In this document: positions 12,751 to 21,840 of the stretch, one piece after another
Position numbering within the stretch: the first letter of the stretch is position 1
Layout: each line of letters starts with the position of its first letter
Assembly (NCBI RefSeq): GCF_004962245.1
Contig: NZ_SUHQ01000003.1
Span: 1-64,000, forward strand
From: Mesorhizobium sp.
Lineage (GTDB): Bacteria; Pseudomonadota; Alphaproteobacteria; Rhizobiales; Rhizobiaceae
Reading direction: 5' to 3'
DNA: 64,000 nucleotides
Notes under the pieces: generated by a model
What the model saw: only the letters and a program-made list of their open reading frames with translations
Database searches by the model: none
Told to the model about the DNA's origin: nothing
Position numbers and translations under genes: made by a program

Positions 12751-13959
12751 TTGAAAGAAGCTAAGATCCCGAAACCGGAACGCCAGCAGCGCCTGTTCGG
12801 CCTGTCGACGCCGGTCAGATCCGCCGTCATTCCGCCGCTGTCGGCGGCGCGCTGGCTCCTGGTGCTGATCGTCGCCGCCGGGGTCTATTTCTTTCATGGT
12901 TTCCTGGTCCCCGTGCTGGCCGCGCTGGTCATCGCCTTTGCCAGCTGGCCGCTTTATCGGCGGTTGCTGGCTGCTGTCGGCGGCAACCGCACGGTCGCCG
13001 CGACATTGGCAATCCTGTTCATCCTCACCTTCCTGGTGGTGCCGATCGCGCTCGCCGGCGCCTACGCCACCAACGAAGTTCGCGAATGGGTCGGCTGGGC
13101 GATCGTGACCAACCGCGAAGGCGCGGTGACGCCGCAATGGATCGCCACGCTGCCTGTGGTGGGCGACTGGCTCAACGAGCAGTGGACGCGCAATGTCGGC
13201 CATCCCGGCGGCATCGGCGAACTGATCCAGCTGATCAGCGGCGCCAACATCGGCAGCATCTATCGCGGCGTTCTGGCCGCCGGCGGCAGCGCCTTCGGGC
13301 TTCTGCTGGCGCTGCTGTTCATGATGATCGCGCTGTTCTTTGCCTATCGCGACGGCGAGCATTTCGCAGGGCAGGTCGACCGTCTCGGCGAACGCATCCT
13401 GCCGGCCAGGTGGGAGCGGATTTCACGCGTCGTGCCGGCGACGATTTCCTCGACGGTGACCGGCATGACCGTGATCGCCATCGGCGAGGGCGTGGTGCTG
13501 GGCGTGGCCTACTGGCTGGCCGGCGTGCCGTCGCCGGTGACGCTCGGCGCCCTGACCGGCATCATGGCGCTGATCCCCGGCGGCGCCCCGCTGTCCTTCA
13601 CGCTTGTCTCGATCTATCTCGCCGCCAGCGGCTCGCTGATGGCCGGGTTGGCGCTGTTCATCTGGGGGACCGTCGAACTGTTCATCGTCGACAAGACATT
13701 GCGCCCGAAACTGGTCGGCGGCCCGATAAAACTACCGTTCCTGCCGACCTTTTTCGGCCTGATCGGCGGCGTCAAGACGATGGGCTTTCTCGGCCTGTTC
13801 ATTGGTCCGGTGCTGATGGCATTGCTGGTCGCGATCTGGCGCGAATGGCTGCGCGAGGTGGAATTGGCCGACGAACTCGCCCCCGCGGCACCGGCGGAGC
13901 CGGAAGGTGCTCCGCCGCAAATCGAAATCGTTGCCGAGAAGACGTCTCAGGCCGGGTGA
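12751..13959 (+). CDS. AI-2E family transporter (PerM/YdiK-type permease)
   Basis: The 402-residue inner-membrane protein has about eight hydrophobic segments and the family-typical C-terminal signature region GIMALIPGGAPLSF and PTFFGLIGGVKTMGFLGLFIGPVL. Members export autoinducer-2, ions or unknown substrates; the annotation stays at family level. Translation probably starts at TTG 12751, 8 nt after GGAGAG. A nine-codon ORF (ATG 12728) ends at TGA 12752-12754 and overlaps this start codon, which suggests coupling. Its 3' end overlaps the convergent EamA gene by 13 bp. Confidence 0.88.
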   Translation: MKEAKIPKPERQQRLFGLSTPVRSAVIPPLSAARWLLVLIVAAGVYFFHGFLVPVLAALVIAFASWPLYRRLLAAVGGNRTVAATLAILFILTFLVVPIALAGAYATNEVREWVGWAIVTNREGAVTPQWIATLPVVGDWLNEQWTRNVGHPGGIGELIQLISGANIGSIYRGVLAAGGSAFGLLLALLFMMIALFFAYRDGEHFAGQVDRLGERILPARWERISRVVPATISSTVTGMTVIAIGEGVVLGVAYWLAGVPSPVTLGALTGIMALIPGGAPLSFTLVSIYLAASGSLMAGLALFIWGTVELFIVDKTLRPKLVGGPIKLPFLPTFFGLIGGVKTMGFLGLFIGPVLMALLVAIWREWLREVELADELAPAAPAEPEGAPPQIEIVAEKTSQAG

Positions 13960-14843
13960 CTGACCGCAAGGGCTGCGCGGCGTTTGCGCCCTTCATGCAG
14001 TTGCCACAGCGAATGGGCGACCAGCGCGACGATGAGGATCGCGCCGCCGATCATGCTGTTGCGCGACGGCGTTTCGGCAAAGACCATCCATACCCAGACC
14101 GGCGCCAGCACAGTTTCGAGCAGATAGAACATCGCCACCTCAGGCCCGGAAATGTATTTCGGTCCGTTGGCGAGGCAGAAGAACGAGATCGGCATGATGA
14201 CGGCGCCGTTGAAGATGATCCACCACGGCGCGTTCACCTGAAGGCCTTCGCTCGAGACCATGAACGCCGCGACGCCCAGGGGCAGGATCACGCCGATCAG
14301 CGAAGCGAATCCCATATCCTTGCCGCTGGCGCGCGAGAGGGTGATGGCCAGTGCGATGAAGAAAGCCGAGCACAGCGCCATGAAATCGCCGAACAGGTGC
14401 CCGGTACCGATCGAATCGCCGACGATGATCGCGACGCCGACGATCATGACCAGCATCGCGACCACCGTGGCCGGTCGCGGCCGCTCCTTCAGGAGCACCC
14501 AGGACAGCAGCGCCGCGAACACGGTGTTGAAGGCGAGGATGAAGACCAGGTTGGCGGTCGTGGTGTGGTAGACGCTGGTGACGAAGGTGACCGAGGTTAG
14601 CCCGTAGCATATGGCGACAACGAGGCCCGACCAGCCGGGGATGAGCTGCGGCGCGTTCCTGCTCAGCGAGCGCCAGACAGCCCAGATGATCAGCGCCGCG
14701 ACCAAGGTGGTGCCGGTGCGCAGCAGCAGGATTGTCCACGCCTCGCCGTCGGCGAGCCGGATCAGTGGAATGTCGACGGTCAGCGTCAGCCCGCCGATGG
14801 CGGTGATAAGAAGACCCTTCTGGTGGTCGATATGAGACGACAT
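13947..14843 (-). CDS. EamA/DMT-family transporter
   Basis: The 298-residue protein consists of ten hydrophobic helices arranged as two EamA repeats (about 10-145 and 155-285), the fold of drug/metabolite exporters. Conserved features include the helix-end NLVFILAFNTVFAALLSWVLLKERP and the second-repeat counterpart FYLLETVLAPVWVWMVFAETP. Substrate is unknown; amino-acid or metabolite efflux is typical. It is convergent with and slightly overlaps the AI-2E transporter gene. The gap 14844-14974 shows no further gene. Confidence 0.9.
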   Translation of the reverse strand: MSSHIDHQKGLLITAIGGLTLTVDIPLIRLADGEAWTILLLRTGTTLVAALIIWAVWRSLSRNAPQLIPGWSGLVVAICYGLTSVTFVTSVYHTTTANLVFILAFNTVFAALLSWVLLKERPRPATVVAMLVMIVGVAIIVGDSIGTGHLFGDFMALCSAFFIALAITLSRASGKDMGFASLIGVILPLGVAAFMVSSEGLQVNAPWWIIFNGAVIMPISFFCLANGPKYISGPEVAMFYLLETVLAPVWVWMVFAETPSRNSMIGGAILIVALVAHSLWQLHEGRKRRAALAVSHPA

Positions 14844-14974
14844 GCGGCAGTTCTCGCAACGAGTTTGGAGGCCGGGCGCAAAATTGGCCAGCGTCTGTCC
14901 CTCCAGCCAAACGGCCGAAAAGCCAGCAGCATCCTCCTTGGAACGGTTTTAAGGATGATTGGCGAGAGAGCGGA

Positions 14975-15739
14975 TCAGCGCGAAACCGCTTCGTGGTCGT
15001 AGCGTTCCCAGCCTTTCGGGCCGAGATGCTCCTGCGGCATGAAGCGCATCTTATAGTTCATCTTGCGCGAGCCGTTGACCCAGTAGCCGAGATAGACATG
15101 GGGCAGGCCCATCGCCCGGGCGCGGGCGATGTGATCGAGGATCATGAAGGTGCCGAGCGAACGATCCTCGAAGTCCGGATTGAAGTAGGAATAAACCATC
15201 GACAGGCCGTCGGCCATCTTGTCGGTGAGCGCCACCGCGATCAGCTCGCCTTGGCCCTTGCCGGTGATGAAGGTGTCGGGGCCGCGGCGCCGGTATTCGA
15301 TGACCTTGGTGTCGACATGCGTGTCCTCGACCATCATGGCGTAGTCGAGCACCGTCATGTCGGACATGCCGCCGCGACGATGGCGGGCATCGAGATAGCT
15401 GCGGAACAGCGAATACTGCTCGGTGGAGGGTTGTGCGTCGTGCATGGCGCCGACGAGGTCCGAATTGCGGTGTATCACCCGCTTCATGTTGCGGCTGGTG
15501 GTGAATTCCTGGGCCAGGATGCGTACCGAAACGCAGGCGCGGCAGGTTTCGCAGGCCGGCCTGTAGGCGATGTTCTGCGACCGGCGGAAGCCGCCTTGCG
15601 TCAACAGGTCGTTCATCTCCGGCGCCTTGTCTCCGACCAGATGCGTGAACACCTTGCGCTCGAACTGGCCCTCAAGATACGGGCATGGCGACGGCGCGGT
15701 CAGGAAGAACTGCGGCGACTGGGTAGGATGGTGAGTCAT
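14975..15739 (-). CDS. bpt: Aspartate/glutamate leucyltransferase
   Basis: Bpt attaches leucine from Leu-tRNA to proteins with N-terminal Asp or Glu, marking them for ClpS/ClpAP degradation. The protein has 254 residues. Its N-terminal ATE1-type domain carries the cysteine cluster in [15 protein letters not shown], and the C-terminal acyltransferase fold contains [20 protein letters not shown] and [15 protein letters not shown], the highly conserved signature. The ATG at 15739 gives the usual start (short polar segment then [12 protein letters not shown]). It is transcribed in the same direction as the RDD gene, 138 bp downstream of it. Confidence 0.95.
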   Translation of the reverse strand: MTHHPTQSPQFFLTAPSPCPYLEGQFERKVFTHLVGDKAPEMNDLLTQGGFRRSQNIAYRPACETCRACVSVRILAQEFTTSRNMKRVIHRNSDLVGAMHDAQPSTEQYSLFRSYLDARHRRGGMSDMTVLDYAMMVEDTHVDTKVIEYRRRGPDTFITGKGQGELIAVALTDKMADGLSMVYSYFNPDFEDRSLGTFMILDHIARARAMGLPHVYLGYWVNGSRKMNYKMRFMPQEHLGPKGWERYDHEAVSR

Positions 15740-15877
15740 CGAACCTTGGAAACACTCCTGCGAATCTCTCTACCTTTGGCGCGCACGGCGAAAAATTCAA
15801 CAGGATTGTGAAGGCGAAGCCGACTGGATGCCTCACATTTGTGCACAAACGCTCGCGGGGACTCGTAAAAAACTGTC

Positions 15878-16348
15878 TCAGCGGTCACTGCGGCTGACCA
15901 CCGTGCCGAGCAGCAGGTCGTGCAGGGTGCGCTTGCGGTCGGCAAACAGCGTCACCAGAAGGATCAGCGGCGTCAGGATCACGTTGCCGGCCCAGAACAG
16001 AACCGAATGCACCACGGCCGTCAGCCCGTCGATGTGGGTGCCGTCCAGACGGTCGAGCCGGATCCCCATCATCTTCATGCCTGTCGTGGCCTGGTCGGCG
16101 CTGCCAAGCGTGTTCCAGATGTAGAGGATGGCGACGGCCGGTACGAGGACGGAAAACAGCATCCAGCCGAGGCCTAGCGTCAAAAGGCCGAGGAAGAACA
16201 CCAGGATCGCGAACGGGATGGTGAGCAACGCGACGATGCAATAGTCGATGATGAAGGCGAGGACACGCCGCGTGCGCACGCCCTCATAGGCCCTGATGTC
16301 ATCGAGCCTGGTGGTGATGATTTCGCCGTCGAGAACGCGCGCGCTCAT
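15878..16348 (-). CDS. RDD-family membrane protein
   Basis: This 156-residue protein carries the RDD signature RRVLAFIIDYCIV near residue 28, in which Arg and Asp lie at the start of the first helix. Three to four hydrophobic segments and the closing motif RKRTLHDLLLGTVVV-like end follow. RDD proteins are of mostly unknown role, some linked to ion exchange. The ATG at 16348 is preceded by GAGGAA. It lies just upstream of bpt and may share a transcript. Confidence 0.88.
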   Translation of the reverse strand: MSARVLDGEIITTRLDDIRAYEGVRTRRVLAFIIDYCIVALLTIPFAILVFFLGLLTLGLGWMLFSVLVPAVAILYIWNTLGSADQATTGMKMMGIRLDRLDGTHIDGLTAVVHSVLFWAGNVILTPLILLVTLFADRKRTLHDLLLGTVVSRSDR

Positions 16349-16654
16349 GTCATTTCCTCGTAATCAGGCCCGGGATAGAGTGCGGGCCGCCTGGCGTTGA
16401 AATGGTGAAGTCTTGCGGCGGAATCAAGATCGAGCCTTTCCACGGTACATGATGGGAAGCAGCGCCGGGCGCAGCCTGAACCGGTTGAATTCGCAGCGCG
16501 GATGGCGTTAGTTTGCTGCAGCGCAGCAATGCACTGAGAGCGCCGCGGGTCGTTATGGCTACAGGGACGCTCTGGCATTTTTTGAATCGGCGCATGATCC
16601 TCCGGCGAAAACCGAACCGGTTTTCGGGGTCGGGTGGCAGGGCGAGGGGACGAC
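16349..16654. other. 306-bp gap with a small palindrome
   Basis: No convincing gene is seen here. The right end holds a perfect 9-bp inverted repeat, CGAAAACCG at 16606-16614 and CGGTTTTCG at 16618-16626, preceded by GCATGATCC. This resembles the palindromic elements at 49083 and 52214. The divergent genes on both sides (RDD on the minus strand, sthA on the plus) imply that promoters for both lie in this gap. Confidence 0.5.
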
Positions 16655-18043
16655 ATGGACTATGACATGCTGGTCATCGGCAGCGGGCCTTCCGGGCGCC
16701 GTGCCGCGGTGCAGTCGGCCAAGCTCGGCAAATCCGTGCTGGTGGTCGACAGGGGCCGGCGTCTTGGCGGTGTTTCCGTGCACACCGGCACCATCCCGTC
16801 GAAGACGCTGCGGGAAACTGTGCTCAACCTCTCCGGCTGGCGCGAACGTGGCTTCTACGGGCGCGGCTACCGGGTCAAGCAGGACATTTCGGTCGGCGAT
16901 CTGATCGAGCGCCTGCACAAGACGCTCGATCACGAGGTCGAGGTGCTGCAGCACCAGTTCATGCGCAACACGGTCAGGAGCGCGCGCGCTGCGGTCAAGT
17001 TTCTCGGTCCCAACAGAGCGAGCCTGACGACGGACACCGGCGACTACAGCGAGGTCGGTTTTGCCAACGCGCTGATCGCGGTCGGCACCCGCCCGCATCG
17101 GCCGCGCGACGTCCCCTTCGACAAGACCCGTATCTTCGACAGCGACGAGATGCTGGAACTCGAGCGCCTGCCGCGGACACTGACGGTAATCGGCGGCGGC
17201 GTCATCGGCGTCGAGTACGCGACGATCTTTTCCGCGCTCGACGTGCCGGTCACTCTGGTCGAGCCGCGCAACACCATCCTCGATTTCGTCGATCGCGAGA
17301 TTGTCGACGATTTCATCCATCAGATGCGCGACCGCGGCATGACGATCCGGCTGGGCAGCGCCATCAAGGAGATCGCCTCGAAACCCGACTATGCCGAGGT
17401 GACGCTTGCCGACGGCCGCACCATACGCTCGGAGATGGTGCTCTATGCCGCGGGGCGCACCGGCAATGTCGGCGCGCTCGGCCTGGACGTGGTCGGCATC
17501 GAGGCCGATTCCCGCGGCCGCATCAAGGTCGATCCGCAGACCTTCCGGACCAGCGCGCCGAACATCTATGCCGCCGGAGACGTCATCGGTTTTCCGAGCC
17601 TCGCCTCCACCTCGATGGAACAGGGCAGGGTGGCCGCCTGCCACGCCTTCGGCGAGCCCTTGCCGCCGCCGCCGCAAACCTTTCCCTACGGCATCTACGC
17701 CGTGCCTGAGATCTCGACCGTCGGCCAGTCCGAGGAGCAGGTGCGCGAGAGCGGCGGCGCATATGAGGTCGGCGTGGCGCGCTTCCGCGAGACCTCGCGC
17801 GGCCACATCATGGGCGTCAATACCGGCTTCCTGAAGCTTCTGTTCTCGATCGAAACGCGCCGGCTGCTCGGCGCGCATATCGTCGGCGAGGGCGCGACCG
17901 AACTGATCCATATCGGCCAGGCGGTGATCAATCTCGGCGGCACCGTCGATTTCTTCGTCAACAACACCTTCAACTATCCGACGCTGGCCGAAGCCTACAA
18001 GATCGCCGGGCTGGATGCGTGGAACCGGATGGGGCGAGGGTAA
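16655..18043 (+). CDS. sthA: Soluble pyridine nucleotide transhydrogenase
   Basis: SthA transfers hydride between NADPH and NAD+ and balances reducing power in the cytoplasm. It belongs to the flavin disulfide reductase fold: FAD-binding VIGSGPSGRRAAVQSAK at the N-terminus, the NAD(P) site TVIGGGVIGVEYATIF in the middle, and the dimerisation domain ending in NYPTLAEAYKIAGLDA. The usual redox cysteines are absent (HTGTIPSKTLRE), as is characteristic of this enzyme and unlike lipoamide or mercuric reductases. The start at 16655 has a GAGGGG site; it gives 462 residues, the usual length. Confidence 0.94.
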   Translation: MDYDMLVIGSGPSGRRAAVQSAKLGKSVLVVDRGRRLGGVSVHTGTIPSKTLRETVLNLSGWRERGFYGRGYRVKQDISVGDLIERLHKTLDHEVEVLQHQFMRNTVRSARAAVKFLGPNRASLTTDTGDYSEVGFANALIAVGTRPHRPRDVPFDKTRIFDSDEMLELERLPRTLTVIGGGVIGVEYATIFSALDVPVTLVEPRNTILDFVDREIVDDFIHQMRDRGMTIRLGSAIKEIASKPDYAEVTLADGRTIRSEMVLYAAGRTGNVGALGLDVVGIEADSRGRIKVDPQTFRTSAPNIYAAGDVIGFPSLASTSMEQGRVAACHAFGEPLPPPPQTFPYGIYAVPEISTVGQSEEQVRESGGAYEVGVARFRETSRGHIMGVNTGFLKLLFSIETRRLLGAHIVGEGATELIHIGQAVINLGGTVDFFVNNTFNYPTLAEAYKIAGLDAWNRMGRG

Positions 18044-18056
18044 AACCTCGGGCTCA

Positions 18057-18728
18057 TCAATTCGCCTGCGCGACGGCGATTGCCGGGCCGGCCAGCCACT
18101 GCCTGACGATGTCGGCATCCCGATCGCCGATTTCGTGGCCGGAGGCAATGGTGCGGGCATCGACCTCGGCGCCATGTGATTCGAGCAATGCGATTAACGC
18201 CGGTGCGAAGGGCGCGTAGGTCAGGTCGGCTGCGCCGGCAATGATCAGCACGCGCGCCTTGCCGAGGTCGGCCGGGGGCACGTCGTCCAGCACCGGCATC
18301 GGGCGCAGCAATGCTGCCCGTCCGATGAGGCCGGAATGCAGCAGCATCACGGTCGAGACCAGATTGGCGCCGTTCGAATAGCCGAGAAAAACCGTTCGGG
18401 AGAGATCGAGACCGTGGCGCTTCGCGGCCTCGGCGATGAAGCCCGCGAAAGCGTCCGCCTCCGCGCGGATGCTCTCCTGTTCGAAACGCGTCGGCGTGAT
18501 CCGCGCGAACCAGCGGAAACCGTCCTCCTGGACGATGCGGCCACGGACCGCCACCAGCACGGCGCGCGGTGCGATCTGCCGCGCCAGCGCCACCAGTGTC
18601 GTCTCGTCGACGCCCGATCCATGCAGCAGGAAAAGGCTTTCGCCACTTGGTTCTGCGGGTCGGTAAAGGCGGTAGGAAAACGCCAGGTCGTGCCGCAAAA
18701 AGCCATCTTCCGGAGGTTTTTCCACCAT
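18057..18728 (-). CDS. Alpha/beta hydrolase (phospholipase/carboxylesterase-like)
   Basis: The 223-residue cytoplasmic protein has the alpha/beta-hydrolase layout: the oxyanion segment LFLLHGSGVDE, the nucleophile elbow GYSNGAN with Ser118, an acid probably in AGAADLTYAPF, and the catalytic His in ASGHEIGDRD. It matches the small carboxylesterase/phospholipase group (YpfH-like) acting on short-chain or lysophospholipid esters. No signal peptide is present. It converges on sthA with only 13 bp between the stops. Confidence 0.88.
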   Translation of the reverse strand: MVEKPPEDGFLRHDLAFSYRLYRPAEPSGESLFLLHGSGVDETTLVALARQIAPRAVLVAVRGRIVQEDGFRWFARITPTRFEQESIRAEADAFAGFIAEAAKRHGLDLSRTVFLGYSNGANLVSTVMLLHSGLIGRAALLRPMPVLDDVPPADLGKARVLIIAGAADLTYAPFAPALIALLESHGAEVDARTIASGHEIGDRDADIVRQWLAGPAIAVAQAN

Positions 18729-18929
18729 AGTTGCATCCTTTTGATTTCATGCGATTTTTCTTAATTTGCCGGCTTCAAAACGGAATATTTTCGAGCCTCT
18801 ACAAAGTTGATTGAACCGGGCGCATTTCAACCCGTTTTCCGCTGATATTTCTCCTGCGGGAGGAATCGAAGCGGTGCGCCGGGCGGTCGCATTGCCGGCA
18901 TGAACAACCAGCTTTGAGGCCTTTTATCG

Positions 18930-20117
18930 ATGACCATGCCAATTTCGCCGGATCGCGATACACGTCGCGATACACGTATTGACGTGTTCCGCGCTCTCGC
19001 TCTGCTGATCATATTTGTCGATCACGTGCCGGGCACCGTTTTCGAAACCTTGACCTACAAGAATTTCGGCTTTTCGGATGCCGCGGAGGCCTTCGTGCTG
19101 ATCTCGGGCATGTCCGTCGCGCTCGCCTACGGCTCAAAGTTCCAGCCCGGAAACCGGCTCATGGCGACACTGAAATTATGGCGCCGCGCCGGCGTGCTCT
19201 ATTTCGCCCACATCGTCACGACGATGGTGGTGGTGGCCATCTTCTGCGCGGCGGCGGTGTTCGCGAAGCGGCCGGAGATGCTGACGATGATCAACATCGG
19301 GCCGTTGATCAGCAACCCGCCGCAAGCGTTGATCGGCATCGTCACGCTTGGCCATCAGCTCGGCTACAACAACATTCTGCCGGTCTATTCAGTGCTGCTG
19401 CTGATGGCGCCGGCCCTCCTGCTCCTCGTCAGCTACAGGCCCATGGCGGCGCTCGCACTCTCCGGAGTCCTGTGGCTGGTTGCCGGGATCTACCAGATCG
19501 CCCCGCCCAATTATCCGGAGCCCGGTTTCTGGTTCCTCAATCCGCTGTCGTGGCAGTTCCTCTTCACCATCGGCATGGCGGGCATGCTGCATATCAGGCG
19601 CGGCGGCACCATTCCGGTCAATCGCTGGCTGGTCGGCGCGGCGGCAACCTATGTCGTTGTGGCGTTGGTCTGGGTGCACAGCCCGCTGTGGGGGCGGGTG
19701 TCGTGGCTGGATCTGCCCGTGGTGCTGGCCGGTTTCGACAAGACATTCCTGTCGCTGTCGAGGCTGCTGCACATCCTGGCGGTGAGTTATCTGATCGTGG
19801 CCTTTCCTTCGGTCTCGAACCTGTTCCGCACAGGCCGCGATCATCCGCTCGCCATATTGGGCAAACGATCGCTGCCGGTTTTCATCGCCGGCACGGTGAT
19901 CGCCATGGCGGCGCAGGTGATGAAGCTGATCAACCCGGGCGGATTTGCCTACGACAGTTTGCTGATCGCCGCCGGCATCGCCATGCAGTTCGCGCTCGCC
20001 TATTATCTCGAGTGGCTGTCGGGTATCGGCGGCAAGAGCAAGCCGGTCCGCGGCGAGGCGCCGCCTGTCCATGCGTCCTTCGGTGTGGGGGCCATGGCGA
20101 CAGGTGCCAACCCGTAA
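18930..20117 (+). CDS. opgC: OpgC-family acyltransferase
   Basis: This 395-residue integral membrane protein has about ten helices. It starts with the OpgC signature RDTRIDVFRALALLIIFVDHVPG, containing the conserved His of the acyltransferase-3-like fold, followed by FVLISGMSVALAYG. OpgC adds succinyl or other acyl groups to periplasmic glucans; in rhizobia such proteins modify cyclic glucans and affect osmoadaptation and host interaction. A 12-bp tandem duplication (CGCGATACACGT twice, near 18955) encodes the repeated residues RDTRRDTR. It ends 12 bp before the convergent LacI gene. Confidence 0.88.
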   Translation: MTMPISPDRDTRRDTRIDVFRALALLIIFVDHVPGTVFETLTYKNFGFSDAAEAFVLISGMSVALAYGSKFQPGNRLMATLKLWRRAGVLYFAHIVTTMVVVAIFCAAAVFAKRPEMLTMINIGPLISNPPQALIGIVTLGHQLGYNNILPVYSVLLLMAPALLLLVSYRPMAALALSGVLWLVAGIYQIAPPNYPEPGFWFLNPLSWQFLFTIGMAGMLHIRRGGTIPVNRWLVGAAATYVVVALVWVHSPLWGRVSWLDLPVVLAGFDKTFLSLSRLLHILAVSYLIVAFPSVSNLFRTGRDHPLAILGKRSLPVFIAGTVIAMAAQVMKLINPGGFAYDSLLIAAGIAMQFALAYYLEWLSGIGGKSKPVRGEAPPVHASFGVGAMATGANP

Positions 20118-20128
20118 GCATTCCGGGC

Positions 20129-21211
20129 TCAAGCTGTTTCGGGCGGCGGCCCGGAAGATGCCCTGACGACAAGCTCGACGCCGAGCGTCTCGCGCCGCAC
20201 CGTGCCGTCGAAATCGAGGATCGTTCGCGCCGCCCGGCGGCCGATCTCGGCGATCGGCTGGGCGACCGTGGTGAGCGGAGGATCGCAAAGCGCGGCGTCG
20301 GGCACGCCGTCGAAGCCGACGATGGAGACGTCGTCGGGGACCGCCATGCCCCGCGCGGCCAACCACTCGATTGCGATCATGGCCATCCGGTCCGACATTG
20401 CCAGGATGGCTGTCGGCGATTCTGCAGCGGCGAAGATCGTTTCGAGGCCGGCCTTTGTGCTGGCTTCGTCGTTTTCGGTCTCGTAGACCGGCACCTTGGT
20501 GGTATCGACGCCGAACCGGGAAAGCGCCTCGAAATAGCCGACGAGGCGATCGCGCGTGCCGGTGTAAACCGCGGTGCGGATCCGCTCCGGCGAGACAAGG
20601 CCGGTGCTGTCGTCGGCGAAAGGCAACGCCAGAACGGCGAAGCGCCGATGGCCAAGCTCGGCCAGATGGTGCGCCGCCAGACGGGCGCCGGCGACATTGT
20701 CGACGCCGATTGCCGAAACAGTGTCGTCGTCGAAGCCGAGTTCGAGCGCGACAAAGGGGAGTTTGCGTTCGCGCGTCAGCTCGACGAGGCGTGAGCCGCC
20801 CTCGATGCAGAACAGAATGAAGCCGTCGACCAGCGCGCTCTGGATGTTCCAAGCGAGCTTCTCCTCATTGCCGGCGGATACCAGCGCTATTCCGGCGCCG
20901 GTGGCGTCACATGCCTCGGAAATCCCGGCCATCATCGTGCGGGCAAAGGGATCGTCGAAGAAATAGGACAGCGGCTCGGTGGTGGCGACGCCGATCGCGT
21001 TGACCTTGCCGGCGCGCAGCAGCCGTCCCTTGGGATCCGGACCCGCATAGCCCATCGCCTCGGCCGCCGCCTTGACCCGCTCGCGGACTTCCTCGCGCAC
21101 GATCTCGGGACGGCTGAACACGTTGGAGGCGGTGCCGTGCGAAACCCCCGCAGCCCTGGCGATGTCGGCCAGCCGGACCGGTCTTCTGTTGCCTTCGGTG
21201 GATGACGCCAT
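20129..21211 (-). CDS. LacI-family transcriptional regulator
   Basis: The N-terminal helix-turn-helix VRLADIARAAGVSHGTASNV and hinge helix (RERVKAAAEAMGY) are followed by a periplasmic-binding-like sensor domain (residues 65-345) with GLETIFAAAESPTAILAMSD and DVSIVGFDGV. The ligand is probably a sugar or related metabolite. No transporter or catabolic operon adjoins it. Instead, its upstream region carries repeated near-palindromes TTGGATCGATTCAA, with the CpG centre typical of LacI operators, in front of two tiny genes on the opposite strand. It probably regulates those and itself. Confidence 0.92.
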   Translation of the reverse strand: MASSTEGNRRPVRLADIARAAGVSHGTASNVFSRPEIVREEVRERVKAAAEAMGYAGPDPKGRLLRAGKVNAIGVATTEPLSYFFDDPFARTMMAGISEACDATGAGIALVSAGNEEKLAWNIQSALVDGFILFCIEGGSRLVELTRERKLPFVALELGFDDDTVSAIGVDNVAGARLAAHHLAELGHRRFAVLALPFADDSTGLVSPERIRTAVYTGTRDRLVGYFEALSRFGVDTTKVPVYETENDEASTKAGLETIFAAAESPTAILAMSDRMAMIAIEWLAARGMAVPDDVSIVGFDGVPDAALCDPPLTTVAQPIAEIGRRAARTILDFDGTVRRETLGVELVVRASSGPPPETA

Positions 21212-21247
21212 TCTTTTCTGCCTCCGGATTCCTATCTAGCATCTTCG

Positions 21248-21343
21248 TTGGATCGATTCAAATTTTTACTTGACATTTGTGGGGTGAGGTCTATTTTTGA
21301 ATCGATCCAAGTTCAGCGCCAGCGGCTGATTGGATCGATTCAG
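21248..21343 (+). promoter_or_regulatory. Promoter with three LacI-type operators
   Basis: Near-palindromes of the form TTGRATCGATYCAA lie at 21248-21261, 21297-21310 (reverse orientation) and 21330-21343 (last base differs). Between the first two is a strong promoter: TTGACA at 21270-21275, a 16-nt spacer, and TATTTT at 21292-21297. The second operator overlaps the expected transcription start, and the third lies just upstream of the ribosome site AGGAAGGAGAG. This layout fits repression by looping or multiple occupancy. Confidence 0.8.
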
Positions 21344-21356
21344 GAAGGAGAGAGCC

Positions 21357-21500
21357 ATGCACCCCGTCAATTATCTGTTCGAAGACGTCTATCGCAACGA
21401 CTGGAGCATCACCTCGAACGCAGTGACCCGGAGACGTCGCGGCGGCGCCGGTCCGTGGATTCGCGATCTGCGTTTTCTCGTGGAGCGCAAGCGGAGCTGA
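21357..21500 (+). CDS. Operator-controlled 47-residue protein, copy 1
   Basis: The ATG at 21357 follows AGGAAGGAGAG at ideal distance. The protein starts MHPVNYLFEDVYRNDW, then continues with an arginine-rich segment TRRRRGGAG and ends RFLVERKRS. It has no signal peptide or membrane helix. Its first 17 residues are nearly the same as those of a second small protein at 21563. Shared N-terminus, strong ribosome sites and operator-controlled promoter argue that it is real. No known family is recognised; a role as a regulatory or adaptor peptide is speculation. Confidence 0.65.
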   Translation: MHPVNYLFEDVYRNDWSITSNAVTRRRRGGAGPWIRDLRFLVERKRS

Positions 21501-21527
21501 TCGGCAGCGCTTTTTCAGGCCTGTCGA

Positions 21528-21541
21528 TTGGATCGATTCAA
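21528..21541 (+). promoter_or_regulatory. Fourth LacI-type operator
   Basis: TTGGATCGATTCAA, identical to the operator at 21248-21261, lies between the two small genes, 21 bp before the second start codon. No separate promoter is obvious, so it may act as an internal road-block or auxiliary operator. Confidence 0.75.
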
Positions 21542-21562
21542 ATTGAAGAAGGGAACCAAGTC

Positions 21563-21712
21563 ATGCATCCGATCAATCATCTGTTCGAAGACATCTACCG
21601 CAATTATTGGGGCATCTCGCCGGCCACCGACAGGCCGGAGCGGCGGCGCCTGACCAAGCCGGCCGCACATGATCGCGGCCTGCCGGTCCAGCCCGAACGC
21701 CGGCAAGATTGA
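21563..21712 (+). CDS. Operator-controlled 49-residue protein, copy 2
   Basis: This is a paralogue of the protein at 21357, starting MHPINHLFEDIYRNYWG. After residue 17 the two diverge; this one continues with a basic, proline-rich tail ending QPERRQD. The start has GAAGAAGGGA upstream. Conservative substitutions (V/I, Y/H, V/I, D/Y) at otherwise fixed positions suggest selection on the N-terminal module. It is probably cotranscribed with copy 1. Function unknown. The 128-bp region up to 21840 holds only weak hairpins. Confidence 0.62.
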   Translation: MHPINHLFEDIYRNYWGISPATDRPERRRLTKPAAHDRGLPVQPERRQD

Positions 21713-21840
21713 TATCGTCGGACTGACCGTCAACTGAACTGGCGGTCGGTTGGCGGAAACGGGCGCGACCGTCTGCCCGCAAGCGCCGCACCTTGAGGCG
21801 GGAAGGCTAAGCTCCCCTCGATGGGTGCGGGAGTGACGCC

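Noticed and set aside
21712..21840. Terminator after the second micro-protein gene
   Set aside because: Only weak hairpins without a T-run could be found, so none is listed.
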